The notes under the pieces were generated by a model, which saw only the letters and a program-made list of their open reading frames with translations, did not search any database and was not told the origin of the DNA. A stretch of DNA of 64,000 nucleotides from positions 15,877,606 to 15,941,605 of the forward strand of contig NC_088305.1 in NCBI RefSeq assembly GCF_032854445.1, written 5' to 3'. The translations under genes and the position numbers were made by a program. Shown in pieces: positions 49,021 through 62,010 of this stretch (its first letter is position 1; each line of letters starts with the position of its first letter). Origin of the DNA: Liolophura sinensis. Its lineage: Eukaryota; Mollusca; Polyplacophora; Chitonida; Chitonidae.

Positions 49021-50576
49021 TTGCGCTGCTTTTCGAAGTTTTTAGTTGAACTTTATACCACAATAACGGTTAGGCATCAGTATTATTTACCCGTTAACCA
49101 CAAAGAAGGTCAATATTTAACTATTTCTGACTCCAACACTAACATCAGTTTCCATATAAAAACATGTGTCAGCATATTCAATCTTATAAAGTACAAACGA
49201 GAAGGAGCAGTAGGTGAACAATCTCATATAACAATATTCCAGGCATGAAATCCGGATATTACTTCAAAGTTTTTTGCAATACTTCCTTCATGTATATGTA
49301 TGTATTTCACAAATAACTCCTATGCGTGTCAACCTTAAATGTGATATAATGTGTTGCCCGTTTTTATTTGTACATTATTAAATTGTTTTCTGAAGATCTT
49401 AACTTCTACATCCCATGTGCATTACTATCGTTCTCATTTCAAAACAAAGTCACTGTAAATATCGGTCGGTTCGGCAGGAAAATCCTATTTTCGTTTCATA
49501 TTATCACCACGTGTGAAGTCTAAATGGTTAAAAAAAAATGAAAAACTTGCTGGCGGCGAATTCCCACGACAGTGATCTATCGTCAGCCGTTCCGCCTCAT
49601 CTTTTTAAGTCTTTCCGGAATTTTCATCCACCCCTCATCATCTGGTGTCGGCCGTCTCGCGTGTACAGATGTACAAACATATATATACCTGAGAGCCAAA
49701 TGGGCTGCATTTTCCCCCAAAAGTTCACAAGGCGTTTGTAGGTGAAAGCCCAGTAATTAGACTTTGACCCTAATTACGCGTTCACTTCAAAGGCAAAAGG
49801 CCTCAAACTGATACAATTACTTCTCAATAGTAGACACCAATTTACAAAAGAGTGTTAAATCTTCTTGTTATTTTGTTTTACCTATTCCATTTACATTTTT
49901 TCGTTCCTTCCACTTCAGTACGATTCCTTGCTTTTCCATCCCCATGTGTTGCTCTTATTTCTTGCGCATGTATCATTAAACAACAATCAAATGCATTACG
50001 TGTTGTTTAAAGGCGTTTCAACACCCTTGACCACTTTAACAAAGAACGAGGAGGCAAAGGTGCTCCAAATAGAGGAAGTTTGAGTTGGAACTCTTGTCAT
50101 CAAAGGTGAAAACAGTCAAACTGTGTCATGTAAATGGTGAAAAATGTTAGGCATTTTATGTTGACACAAATAATCATATTTTCTCTATCTCTTCTCTATC
50201 TTTTTTACAACACTAAATTAGGTCTGCTTTGTATGACACTTTTTTCAGACATCCATGTTATTATGGTGAATATGATGAAAAATAGTTGCCTAACATTTTT
50301 GACAGGTCACATGATACAGTTGGACTGTTTCTACCTTCAAAAATGAAAGAGTTCGAACTCAAAACTCCTCTACCTCGGGATATGTCTGATGCAAACCAAT
50401 AAATTGGGTTGATCATGACAGCTGGATAATAACCCGAGAGGGATCAGCTGATTCGCTAAAAACATAGTTCTTTCCTCATTCAGAAGTTTGTCGAGTTCTT
50501 TAGCCTAGTGCTTTGTAAAATGTGAGAATTCACGGATTCTCAGACCCTATAGCAAGATTAACGCTAATCTTGCCGT
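49021..50576. other. No gene recognised
   Basis: AT-rich. A denser stretch at 49690-49820 (AATTAGACTTTGACCCTAAT, CACTTCAAAGGC) has words like TCF/LEF and homeodomain sites, but no alignment is available to support conservation. Confidence 0.45.
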
Positions 50577-50588
50577 GATTGTTTTATA

Positions 50589-50754
50589 TTTATTTTATTT
50601 ATTTGAATGGTGTTTTACGCCGTACTCAAGAATATTTCACTTATACGACGGCAGCCATCATTATGGTGGGAGGAAACCGGGCAGAGCCCGGGGGAAACCC
50701 ACGACCATCCACAGGTTGCTGGCAAACTTTCCCACGTACGGCCGGAGAGGGAGC
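50589..50754 (-). mobile_element. SINE A, 5'-truncated, with target-site duplication
   Basis: On the minus strand it runs from the CTCTCCGGCCGTACGTGGGA region to the CAAATAAATAAA tail. GATTGTTTTATA flanks it at 50577-50588 and 50755-50766. Three overlapping short frames here are SINE sequence. Confidence 0.92.
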
Positions 50755-51689
50755 GATTGTTTTATAAGCTGCTAATGAAAAAACACTACATCTCGCGCAA
50801 CAAGCCTTTTTTCTTATCAGATTTCACTTTCCGTCCTTGTACGGTAAAGTGGTAGGCTATAGTTGTCTAGCTCAGTACAGCTTAGTTTGTATATATATGG
50901 CCGTTCCAATTGGTGGCCTATTTCGTGCCTAATTATTACTCATAATAGACCCTTAACTTTCTTTTTTGCATAAATTATAAAATTAGACGCCAAAGTGTCC
51001 ACAGCTATAGTCTATTTCTTTTAGGGAGTCGCCTATATTCAGTTGTGTGTAAAGTCAGTCATACCCACTACATACATTGCTTTCAGTCAGTGACAGGAAG
51101 CTATACACATCGATATGCTGAAAATTCATATTCAAAGAAAATGAAGTTAGCACACTTTTTCTAATTTATAATGTTAAACTGCATAAGCACCATCTCGACA
51201 GCAAGAACTCATTGCCCCGTGTGACGTCACATTTATTAGAAAAACGAGCAGGTTGCTAGGGGAATGGGAGGAGTCCGGTATGTTTTGAGGGAAAGTGACC
51301 CCAGTTACCTAAGCTCCTTTAGACTTCACTCTTAACTCTGTTTGTGACACTGCCAAATTTGAAATTATTTACAGGTTTTAGTATAACATAACCTTAATAG
51401 GTGAACAGTATTTTATACCTTGATGCATATCAAGAAATTATGTAATAAAAAACAATGTAGTCGATTCGCGGAGACACTAGTGAAGGCTGTGTTACTGGAT
51501 GCAGTTTATCCTAACCGGATGTTAATGCGCCTATTGTAAAACAAATTACTCTCCACGCCCATTGTCGATCATGCCACTTGTTTCTGAATAATTGTGACCT
51601 CACCCGAGGTACTGAGTTCTTGGTTTGAAGACAAGACTTGTAGAGTTTAACATTATAAGTTAGAAAAAGCGCTCTAAATTTGCAAATGA

Positions 51690-52318
51690 ATAACACGGCT
51701 AGCATAATTTTATACATTATGTACACTTTATCTACCAAGCTTTCGAACTATAACTATAGTCATCGTCAGGGTGAGTAAGTGGCAACTGCAAGGAACATTC
51801 ATTATGGTACAGTATATATACATAGTATAGGGTAGCAAGACAGGTCTGTCAGGAAGTGAACAGTGATTACAAACAGGTATTGCATGGTGGAAACAAGTAT
51901 GTACAAGAACAAAGGGTGTGAGAACAGTTTGAACCAGGGCATAAACAATAGTATATTTACACAATGAACAGAAATAATGGGGCAGAGGACATGTTGTTGT
52001 TAAGGTCAGGTTTGGTTCTGTTGATGTGTAACGACTCTTTTAGTTCAAGTATGTGACCAGTTCTAGCTGTGTCAATAATTTCATAAATCGCAAGGGGTCC
52101 GGGTTGTGATCACTCATTAGACAATGGTCACCAAACGCGGAGTTTTTATAAACTGGTGAAGTGATATCATGTTCGTTGATGCGATCTTGCACGTATCTAA
52201 TTGTTTTTCCTATATAGGAGGATCTGCTTTCGCCACATTTAATTTTGTAGACTACGTCGAAAGCTTGGTAGATAAAGTGTACATAATGTACAAAATTATA
52301 CTAGTCGCGTTCTAACTT
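51690..52318 (-). mobile_element. Penelope-like retroelement fragment: GIY-YIG domain with inverted terminal tails
   Basis: Reading leftwards from about 52262, the minus strand encodes VVYKIKCGE, SSYIGKTIRYVQDRINEH, FGDHCLMSDHNPDP and, after one frameshift near 52090-52100, IYEIIDTARTGH, ILELKESLHINRTKPDLNNN and a stop near 51960. This is the C-terminal GIY-YIG endonuclease typical of Penelope-like elements; the reverse transcriptase part is missing. About 55 bp starting TCGAAAGCTTGGTAGATAAA occurs at both ends in opposite orientation (minus strand 51690-51747, plus strand 52260-52318). That fits the inverted pseudo-LTRs known in this group. A single copy, truncated and frameshifted, so dead. 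Confidence 0.87.
51741..51769 (-). ncRNA. Hammerhead-ribozyme-like core in the Penelope tail
   Basis: The minus strand reads CTGACGA, then a potential hairpin (GACTAT ... ATAGTT), then GAAA. This matches the hammerhead core CUGANGA - helix II - GAAA. Penelope-like elements are known to carry such ribozymes in their terminal repeats. The closing pair of helix II is a mismatch here, and I could not identify a proper helix III with a UH cleavage site. It may be a decayed ribozyme. Confidence 0.35.
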
Positions 52319-52760
52319 CATTCTCTTTGCAAGAATATGAACCTTCAACGTGTGGATGGTTAAAGCTTGAGTCGTCACGTGTCACTGACTAAAGGCAACT
52401 TTGGCTGGGGTATGCCTGATTTTACAGACGGCTAAATATAGGCGACTCGCTAAAACAAAGAGACTATAGGTTCGAACACGCTACCTTATTGACCACAGGC
52501 CCGTGAACCACGCTTTAGTAAACACGAGGATAACTCTGCATTGTGAGTGTTGTCCTATTTTACCATTTCAATTTTAATTCTATTCTATAACTATAAAAAC
52601 GACCAGTCATCAAATTATCAACCGTCTATACAGGTTCGACTTCCAGCTCCCCTTCTAATGTGATTGTTTATTAAATGTGAAGGATAACACAGTATTCTGG
52701 TTGTTTGTGGATACACATCAGTAGGTACTCTACTCCGTCCCACCATGATATCATCTCTGT

Positions 52761-52780
52761 TTGTGTGTGTGTGTGTGTGG
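52761..52780. repeat. GT dinucleotide microsatellite
   Basis: About nine GT units. Unremarkable. Confidence 0.9.
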
Positions 52781-53895
52781 TTGATCGAAGTGAAATTGCA
52801 GGTCTTGAAACTATAGAAATAACAAAAAAGCTGACGTTGGATTTTTTCTTGGACATAATAAAGTACCAGCACGTGCTTCTAATCACATCTGGTTAGCCAT
52901 TCATCCTGAACACTGCTAATTACAGTATCATCCCTAAGCGATCCCGAAGGATGACGGTCTCCATCACGTGTTTGGGTTTGTTTGGGTTTGTCGTCTGATC
53001 CCGCGGTAATGGATGTCTCAGACAAAGGCTTTCAGAGCTCTGACACGAAAACCTGTTGTCTTGTCTGTAAAATAAGCATCGTTAACTTGCTGAGGAAACA
53101 GGCAGACACTCAAACAACTGTCCGTCTAATTTTAGTCTACCCTAGGGTACAAGATTTTTATGTATGTTTGTTAATGCAAAAAGCAACTGTCTTTTCTGTT
53201 TCGGACAAACGGTTGGTGTAGAGAGCGCTGAAATCTAATGCCTGAAACAATTGTCATTTTTGAATATATGAGAAATCACTGAAACATCACAGGTATGTAC
53301 ACTCAGAAATGTTTCCTCCGAGACATTTGTCGTTTTTTTTAGTGATTATACTGTATATTGTCGCTGTGGAAAATTTCTTTGTTTTCACTCTTTAATAATT
53401 GGGTGTCAAAAAGTAATGTCAAAGAGCTGGATTCGATCTTGTGATCTCATTTACCAGAGACTGAACGGGCTAACAATAAATTTTGACAAATATATAGCAT
53501 AATGCAAAATAATTGTGAAAAAAATTTCGTATAATAATTTATAATATAATGGTTTAAGCGTCTGATTCCCGCTTATCTCGTGCTTATCATCGTGTTGAAT
53601 TAGATGGCTTCGTTGGATATATGAGATAATTTGGACGATTTGCATACCTGTTTCGTTCATTCACCTGTAACATTCACCCTTCCATCATCAACGAAAACTG
53701 CTTACTGCTTCTCTTTGCATGATCCCGCCCTATTTTCGTCCGCAGCATGCCTTCTTATTTCTTTGCTGGTTTCTGTTAAACGTCATTTTGGGAATTGGTC
53801 TAGCGTTTACTGACCTTCCATTTTGCTTTAGGGTTGTCGTGCGAATGTTTGTTTCAACGCTTAAAACGCCATGTGATGAATTCATTGGATTGTCT

Positions 53896-53980
53896 GTTCC
53901 GTAGGATTTACTCTCTGTTCCTCTCTTTCGTAGGATTTACTCTCTGTTCCTCTATTCCGTTGGATTTACTCTCTGTTCCC
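53896..53980. repeat. About 28-30-bp tandem repeat, 3 copies
   Basis: GTTCCGTAGGATTTACTCTC, CTTTCGTAGGATTTACTCTC and ATTCCGTTGGATTTACTCTC follow each other, each continuing TGTTCC. Open frames across it are not recognised proteins. Confidence 0.85.
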
Positions 53981-56825
53981 CTGTATTTTATAATGTGTTC
54001 CTATGTAAACCAATATCATATTGGTGGACTGGGAATCCCGAGGTGTGATCCCTTGGCATCGTTTTAATGTTATTGTATGTTAAATGTGATGACAACACAT
54101 CGTTCTGAATAACTCCAGATAAGCGACCTTTAATAAATAGCAATTAACATCAATGTAAATATATTTTACCTAATTTTGCGCAAGTCATGATGCTATGCAA
54201 CCTAAAGGAAACCTCCTCCCTTAAGTCTATATCTAAATTTTCGAAATTACCAATCTAAATCGCTCCGCCAGTTTTACGAACACCACTTCCACCGAAAGCT
54301 CAGTACATTTCCATTTCGTTCAAAAGACGATGGAAAATGACTTTGTCTCCGTCTCACCATTTACGTCATGTATTGATAGTGATATACCTTTTCATTCGCA
54401 TCTTCTTGTTCAGACAAACTCAAACAAATTGTATTATTTACTTTAGAGGAGAATCCGCGAGGTCATGAACTTTGAGATCGATTTTTAATGAAAGCTCGGG
54501 CAGGAATGTTTTCGAATGTATACACAAACATTGGCGACAGGCATATCACGTGACAGTGTTGGTAACGGACCCAACACGGTGAAGTACGGAAATCCTGATT
54601 GGTCAGCGGTATCGATGTCTGTCAGTGGAATGAAGTCGACAGACATTTCCGCCCGCTCTTCAGTGAACCGTAAAATTTGCTCTCGTTAGCTCGTTTAAGT
54701 AAATATTTGCCCGCTCGTAAATTCATTCATGTACAAGTTTCTCCAATAAATACTTTCCGAATTGCATAGATTGTTAGCTTTTAATTCAGATCAACAATTA
54801 TGCATATAGACATAAATTCTGATATCTTCACAAACCCATTAAAACGTGCCACAAGTTTGCTATTTCATTTTAATTTTTTTAATGTGTCACTCGCCTGTGA
54901 AATTTGGCAGTGCTGATAATTTTCGTAACAAGGGTTGAATAAAGGCATCCGATAAAATAGTAAATTGTAAATGGGCCACCGGAAACAAAGCTTATAATAA
55001 CGTCCCATTCCTGGTGAAATAACAGAAAAAGAAGAATATTCAGATAATGTGCACTTGTGACTTCTGTCAATCACTGTGGAAAAAAACATTACGGGCAAGA
55101 GTAATATTAACAACAATACAATTAAAGATGGTCAATGGTGACCACCATAAAAACTGAAACAATAATTCTATTATTACCATTATCGCCATCATTATCATCA
55201 TTAGACTCACTGCCATAAGTATAGCATGTATTTTCATTATTATTATTTAATAATACTATACTAACAATACAGTAAATGATGTAAAGTTTTGCCCGGTTAC
55301 TGTCGTTTACTTTCACACTGCGTCACGGAGTTAGCGGCAAGGTGACAGAAGTGGGTGAGTATTTCATTACACCACATGGCAGCTATGGCCCCTAATCCGC
55401 GACACGTGGGCCCAAGTCACTAACAGCGATCTCCCAACTAGCCAACTAGCGCAAATACTACAATGTACACTGCAGGCCTCGCAACGGCGAACGATTGTTC
55501 GAGTAAAGTCGAAGCCACGTCGCAGCAATATCTTGTGAACGGTTGTCTATTCTGAGCTCTCGTTGGATAACAAATATTTGTACACATGGATTTCAGCTAC
55601 AAATGGATTTCACTGAGAAATATCTGTGACCTACCTCCGGTATGATCTGAATGAAGTATGTTATTCTACGCGCTCACTTTTTCACTTCAATCGGAACTGT
55701 TCTCCTATTGCAGAAGAGTTACCGTTTCCGCGTTGTGAAATCGGGAATCCCCCATTAAACACAGAAAACGTAGTGTCCTAAAACTACCACGATTACCCCT
55801 TGTCGGTAGCACTGTATACGAGCCTGGCATATCGGGAGTCAGACAGGAATTGTCGGTGTTAGAGGATCGCACAACGCTGACTGGCTACTTGTCAAAATAA
55901 ATTGTATGTTTTATGATTTCCGGTATGCAAATTTGCTCAGGTGTTGCCAGCGACAGGTAAGATTATTCTTTGGCCAAAAATCAGGCCATCAACGGGTATA
56001 ATACACACGTGGATATTTCGAGCCCAGTTGTAATTCGCTTTAAAATCTGTTTGTGTCATAATCTTCTGGTAATTTGCAAGTAAGGATTTCCGGGGTGCTA
56101 AATTCTGTTATAGCTTTATTCATGAAGAGCTCATTATGCTGATAAGTTACATGCCACTCCACATGTGTAGAGGTACTGGGTGGTCAATCTCCAGCGATGA
56201 ATGAAATCACATTCATCATAAAATGGCGATCATATAAAACAATCAAGGTGCGCCTTTTGTGAAGTAAGCCTTTATGCACTGAATTCAGTATGATTAAAAC
56301 TGAGGAAAACAGGGACTGTTGGTGACAGGACCATAGACTGACTGCTCAGTGAAACGTGAACTTGTTTATTCCATTCGGAAACTGTCCATATAATCCCCTG
56401 ACCACCGCCGATACTCTCCCGCGGCGCCCTGTCGTAAGATCAACAATCAATCACGGGATATACTTTCCAAGTCGGAGGGCAAAACAAGGTCATTTACCGT
56501 ATTAACTATGCAGCTGAAGTATTTTTAGCAGTAATAAAAATAATACTATTAAGAAGAAAAGAAAAATAAATGTTATTATATTTCAACGACACGGTCACGT
56601 TTGTTGGCGAATGAACACAGCGCAGGATCCAGCCTGAAAGAAACCACCTCTGCACACCAGTCGAAACCTATCTGACATACACACTGACTCAAAGTCGCAG
56701 CCCATTGTGTCAGAGCAAGTAAGGGGGACAAGTTTCAAGTTACGTAGTTATCATGCAAAAGAGTGATTGGTCATTTATTGTCCATGTCAGCTGCGGCATA
56801 TGGTACAGTCCTTACTATAAGCACC

Positions 56826-57018
56826 AAGTGCGATCGCTGTGAGTTCAAGTCAAGCTCATGCTGGCTTCCTCTCCAGCCGTACGTGGGTAGGTCTGTTAAC
56901 AACCTGCGGATAGCCGTGGTTTTCCCCCAGGCTCTGCCCGGTTTTCTATTACCATAATGCTGGCCACCGTCGTATAAGTGACATATTCTTGAGTACGGCG
57001 TAAAACGTCAGTCAGATA
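56826..57018 (+). mobile_element. SINE A, 5'-truncated
   Basis: Starts just before the B box (GCTGTGAGTTCAAGTC), includes CTTCCTCTCCAGCCGTACGT and ends GTACGGCGTAAAACGTCAGT. Its 3' end diverges from the consensus. Confidence 0.85.
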
Positions 57019-59842
57019 TAAGCGTGGGAATTATGTGGTAAGGATGCAAATACATGTAGTGATGTATCGGGCATGTACACAGCTTCGGGGTGAGAAGACC
57101 GTAAATCCGTACAACCGTTCATCACACCATATAGAAAGGGGCAAGCGGTGACCCCGAGGGTGAAGTTCCTCTAATGCTTTACACCTAACTGCATATGAAA
57201 TATAGGTACAAGAATCCTTTAACATGAAACTATTGTCCCGACAAGCCCGTTTATAATAAATGACCCCTTGCAACTAGATGTGAAATTGCCCCAGACCACC
57301 CCTCTCCACCCGTCGCTCGGTTCGACCGCCAAGCTGCTCACATCGACAGATCGTCTGCAAAATGACGTAAGGGCTTCCCTAGTATGCGGTTCAAGCTGCT
57401 ATGTGACAGGTGTAACCGATGAAATAAACCAAGATAAAATATTCATTGCTAACCTTCAGTCTACTGTATGCCGTTAAATGCATAGGATAATATCATCTTT
57501 CGTCTAATATTGGTATTTGAAAGAAGTTTTGTCTTACGAATTATACCGTGGATATATATGACAGTGTCTTACAGACATTTATTTACGAAGCTAAGCTAAT
57601 AAACAGGTGTCCTCTTTCTCAATGTAATTGTACGATATGCTGTTAGCTGAAGTAAATAACGTTGAGCTTTCACTTGAAGAATACTGTATATACCAGTAAC
57701 CGATTTACAATAATATAGTTAAACTTATCTAACGTACTGCTTGAAAACATATGAGGAAATATAAAAAAAGAATTGCTTCTGTTGTTCCAATTAATTTTTC
57801 CCTCCATTACCTCACTTTCTTAAGCACTAAAAAAAAGACAAAAAAAAAAAAAGACGCAATCACTGGAATTGCATTCGTTATCGTATTCGACCCATTTGTT
57901 TCAAGGAATGCATGTTACCTCTGGACCAATGCGGACAATGCTTTAGAAGCCATGTAATATTATGTTGGATGTAGAATTCCTCTGAACGTCTTAATTATTT
58001 ACTTTTTTTTCTTTCTAATTTTCAAGTATTCTCGCGTGAACCAACACGATACTTCGTTATAGCTTAGGCCTACTACTCTCTAACTAGACATCAAATACGT
58101 GGGAATGATTTTGGTTCACGTAATCATATTTTTATTATTTTTATCCGCAGGAAAACGCCTTAACATAGCAAAACCTGCTTTTGAACCTGTCTTTGTCTTG
58201 TGATGACACAAAACGTATAAATTACACCATTCCAATTGCTCACCCATATGTTCTTCAGTAAATGTACGTCATATTATACTAATTTTTACATGTATTTCTG
58301 CACGAAAAAAATTAGACCTCACTGCTGTACAGAAGTGGAATGATTTCTTATCTAGATGCAAGGGGTCCTTTGACAGAGATATCATACGAGCCCCAAACCA
58401 CAGTTCCCCGAAAACAAAAGCATTTTGAACTCTTTTAATATCAGCTGTGTAAAATATAAAACAATACCATTAAAAATGTGAATGTTCCCATCTACATATG
58501 TTTAAAAATGCACAAATTTTATTGAAAGTGTATAGACACCACATATAGTTCATACGTTGAAAAAAAAAACTAATTGCGATTGTTATGTTTTAGGACAAAG
58601 CTTAAAGAAGATTGTTTACCACATATCCATATTCGCCGATCAAATCATACTTTCTGTATTGGTCAAGAATACCTTAAATTATTGCCTTTCAGTAAATTTC
58701 AGACATGAACGTGCATCACCTATGGTGATATGTGTCACATATCACGAACGTAGAACATCCTCTTTGGGTCATTCCCCTAAAGCTTACATGTAGTTTACGT
58801 TGGTTGGGGGGTCAGGTAAGCAGTGAAGAGTGGTAGCTTACTCCTGGCTCTCTAGCTCCACTCCTAAATCTGACGAAAAATTCTGAGATACCCTTCCCGT
58901 ACCACACCCCAATTTATACCTGGTGTAAAATCACTGAAATTGACAGTAATTCCACGTGTGGGAATGTTATAATTAAAAATACAGAAATTTGTTCATTGAC
59001 GATAAAATCAGGTGATTCCGGTGTGGCTGCATGCGGTTAAAAAAGGGCGTTTCAGGATATTGCCCTTAATGTAGTCTCTGGACTGGTACAAAAAATTTGC
59101 TACTTAGAGTTGTGCCCCTTGATGTGAGCCTACCAGGAGTGGTATGTCCGGGAATCACAAAGCAGTTTAACGTCATACCGAGGCAAAAGTGTCCTAGGAT
59201 TTTACCCGATCTTTCTGGAGGAAATTCTTCAAGAGATTTCAGCTGTCCTTTTCATCACTTAAGGAACAAAATTATTCAGCATTCTCATAACATTTTTTTC
59301 GTATTTCCGGAATTTTCTCTGAATGGTGAGAAAGGTTGAGATGTACAGCAGTGTAACAGAGACCTCAATGGTTAAAATCAGTGGTATATGACGGTAAATA
59401 TTGGAGGTAGCTTACACAAAGTACCTGAAAGATTAAAAGCTGACCTCATATAATCCAGTCGCTTTCAGAAGTACGTAACTAGCGATGTTGTGAAACCCTT
59501 CCCAAGCTCATCACTGCTATCGCCTTGTTGCTAGGATGTTTAATACACCCATGACCATGAAGCTTAAAGCTTAAACAGTTTCAAAACAATTTCGCATACG
59601 TCTTAGGCAAATATAGCCAGGTGGCAGAAAATAACACACCCCACCCTTACTTAGAAAAAGGTTTAAACACTACAAATAGACGAATAATATCTTAGTATGA
59701 AAAAGCTGACTTTGAATCTTATGTGAACTGGATTTCCAACTATCTAGAAAGAATGTGAAAAAACTGGGATATATTGATGATTATTGCACGTTTTTTGAGT
59801 CCTCTTTTCTTTAAGGAACTGCACAGTTAAGCAATCTCATTT
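57019..59842. other. No gene recognised
   Basis: A short GC-richer region (57265-57420) contains a 69-residue plus-strand frame of no known family. An A-rich run at 57829-57851 and several small frames follow. No repeat partner found. Confidence 0.5.
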
Positions 59843-59986
59843 ATTTATTTATTTATTTATTTGATTAGTGTTTTACGCCGTATTCAAGAATATTTCACTT
59901 ATACGACGGCCGCCAGCATTATGGTGGGTGGAAACCGGGCACAGCCCTTGGGAAACCCACGACCATCCCCAAGTTGATGACAGACC
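59843..59986 (-). mobile_element. SINE A, 5'-truncated, with target-site duplication
   Basis: Minus-strand copy from the central body to a tail of AAATA units. CAATCTCATTT flanks it at 59832-59842 and 59987-59997. Confidence 0.9.
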
Positions 59987-60510
59987 CAATCTCATTTTCA
60001 CGGGAAATCTGATTTTGCATGATTTTTCAGTAAAAATAAAAATAAATGGTGTTAGCAACCTGGATGTTAATATTATTTATCTAATTTGACCGTCTGTGAA
60101 TTGTGGCTGAAAATTGACAGTGGGTTATCAAGCTTTAACCGTAAAGTTTCAAGTAGAGTTATTCACCCTGAAAGCAAAGTTTTTGTGGCGGGAGTTACAA
60201 ACTATATTTGAAAGGTTGTGTTTAGTTGATATCCTAGCAACGAGAATCTTGCCTTTCATTGGATGTGACATATTTACAGCAGTTGCGCGATGAAGATATT
60301 ACCATTCCGCTGGAGGAGGTCATCAGAGATTAACCACTTGTAAAGTTCGCTACATTTTATTATCAGTGATGGAAGCTGAAATATACCCGATCTCTTTATT
60401 TCTGTATTGAATTTGAAGTAATTTGGTCTTGGAGGAGTTCCCATGTGCATTCGATGGGCGAAAAACGGCAAGGAATGGCCTGTGTTGCATGGTTTCCTTA
60501 TCACATGTTC

Positions 60511-60636
60511 GGTGTCTACCTATGTCTACCCAGGGAAGGCTGAACAAGGTGAGGATCGGTGTCTACCTATCTCTACCAAGGGCAGGCTGAACAAGGCGAG
60601 GATCGGTGTCTACCTATGTCTTCCCAGGGCAGGCCG
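60511..60636. repeat. 47-bp tandem repeat, about 2.7 copies
   Basis: Units begin GGTGTCTACCTATGTCTACC at 60511, 60558 and 60605. Each contains AGGGCAGGCTGAACAAGG-like sequence. It directly precedes another array. Confidence 0.92.
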
Positions 60637-60713
60637 TTTTTCACAAAGGTTCAACGGAAGAGAGCAGCGAATAATTTGATGATGACTAATGGGCTCTCAC
60701 AATCATGAACAAC

Positions 60714-60960
60714 AGGAAGAGAGCAGCTAATAAGAACAACACCTTGCACAACAAAAAGAACAACACCTTGCCCAACAAAATGAACAACAACTTGCCCAAC
60801 AAAGAACATAATTTTGGCCAACAAAAAGAACGACACCTCAGCCAACACCAACCAAAAAGCCCCACAAAAAACAAGTTGCTCAACAAAAAGAACAACACCT
60901 CTCCCAACAAAGAGAACAACACCTTGTTTAACACCTCAAGAACACAAAGAACACCTTGTC
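60714..60960. repeat. Degenerate tandem array of AAGAACAACACCTTGCCCAACAA
   Basis: About ten units of 20-30 bp share AACAACACCTTGCCCAACAA. A plus-strand 131-residue frame from 60705 reads Asn/Lys-rich repeats (KNNTLPNK) and runs past the array. Low complexity plus lack of any flanking exon signals argue against a gene. Confidence 0.85.
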
Positions 60961-62010
60961 CAATAACAAGAGGCACGACTGAAAGCTGTAGAATGCCTTT
61001 CCCTTACAGGTTAACACCTTTATTCATGCTTTATATATTAATCCTTACAGATTCCATTGCGAACTGGTCTTTTACGTTGTTCTTGAAACAGGCTTTGTGA
61101 TTATCGACATTGAAGGCGGGGTAATTTCGGTCTACGAATGGTAAACGAATGTCGGACATGAGTCTTAAATTCAAGGGAAGCTATCCATTTGGGAACTTTC
61201 TGGGCTCAATTTGACAATTAAATGCTGTCTAAAAGGCGTTAAGCCACGATGACGCATTCTTGCTACCAACGCATCCAGAACAACATAAGTAAGGAATTCT
61301 GTTCTCGCTGTACATACCGGTGCCTCGCTACGTACTAAGCTGCGTGACAATACGAATTTAGTTACGGACTTGTTTTTTGTTTGGCCTGAATGGTGAACTG
61401 ATACGATATTGTTTATCTGCTGCACTGTTCTGCCGTTTCTGGAAGATTTGCTATCGATTGTTATCATGTAGTAGAATCTGAGGTATGAGAAAATCACGAG
61501 CTGTCCATACAGGTAACTCAAAAGTAAATTTGTCTGACCCCGTATGCTAAACGAAGTATAGATAATAGGCCCCTAAAATATTATGAAGACCACTAGAAAT
61601 GTAATGGCAAAGGAAACGATCATTGTTTCTATCCCCGTAGGTGTTTTTGGTCTTGTTGAAAGTTTTATTATAATAATAACAATTCCTCAATATTGTTTGC
61701 TATATTTTAAAATCAATTCCTCAGTAAGGTGATTTAAATATCGTGTGAACAGTGGATGTAAGGAAACTAAAATTGACATACACATATAGGCCTACGGCTG
61801 GCAGCCTTGTATATTCGCTATAGGATATTTACGTATAGGAAAAGAAAAATAATATAGTAATATAATTTAATTTTCCTCTATACGACTGGTAAAATTTTAC
61901 GTTTATACTCCAATAATTCACGTTGGACCACTGTTTCTAATAATAGATCTGACAGACGCTGAAGACATGTCATGTAAAATGAACACTGTAGATTTATCTG
62001 CTTTGATCTG
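60961..62010. other. No gene recognised
   Basis: A 116-residue minus-strand frame (61171-61521) shows no family resemblance. Otherwise AT-rich sequence between two minisatellites. Confidence 0.5.

Larger units (their letters stand above)
52319..56825. other. No gene recognised
   Basis: Holds microsatellites and an ATT/ATC-rich passage (55160-55255). Frames of up to 84 residues are unrecognised. CACGTG near 54547 and ATTGGTCAG near 54597 sit in a moderately GC-rich segment that could be regulatory. Confidence 0.45.

Noticed and set aside
60705-61100. 131-residue Asn/Lys-rich ORF
   Set aside because: Most of it is a degenerate tandem repeat; the remainder is not recognised.
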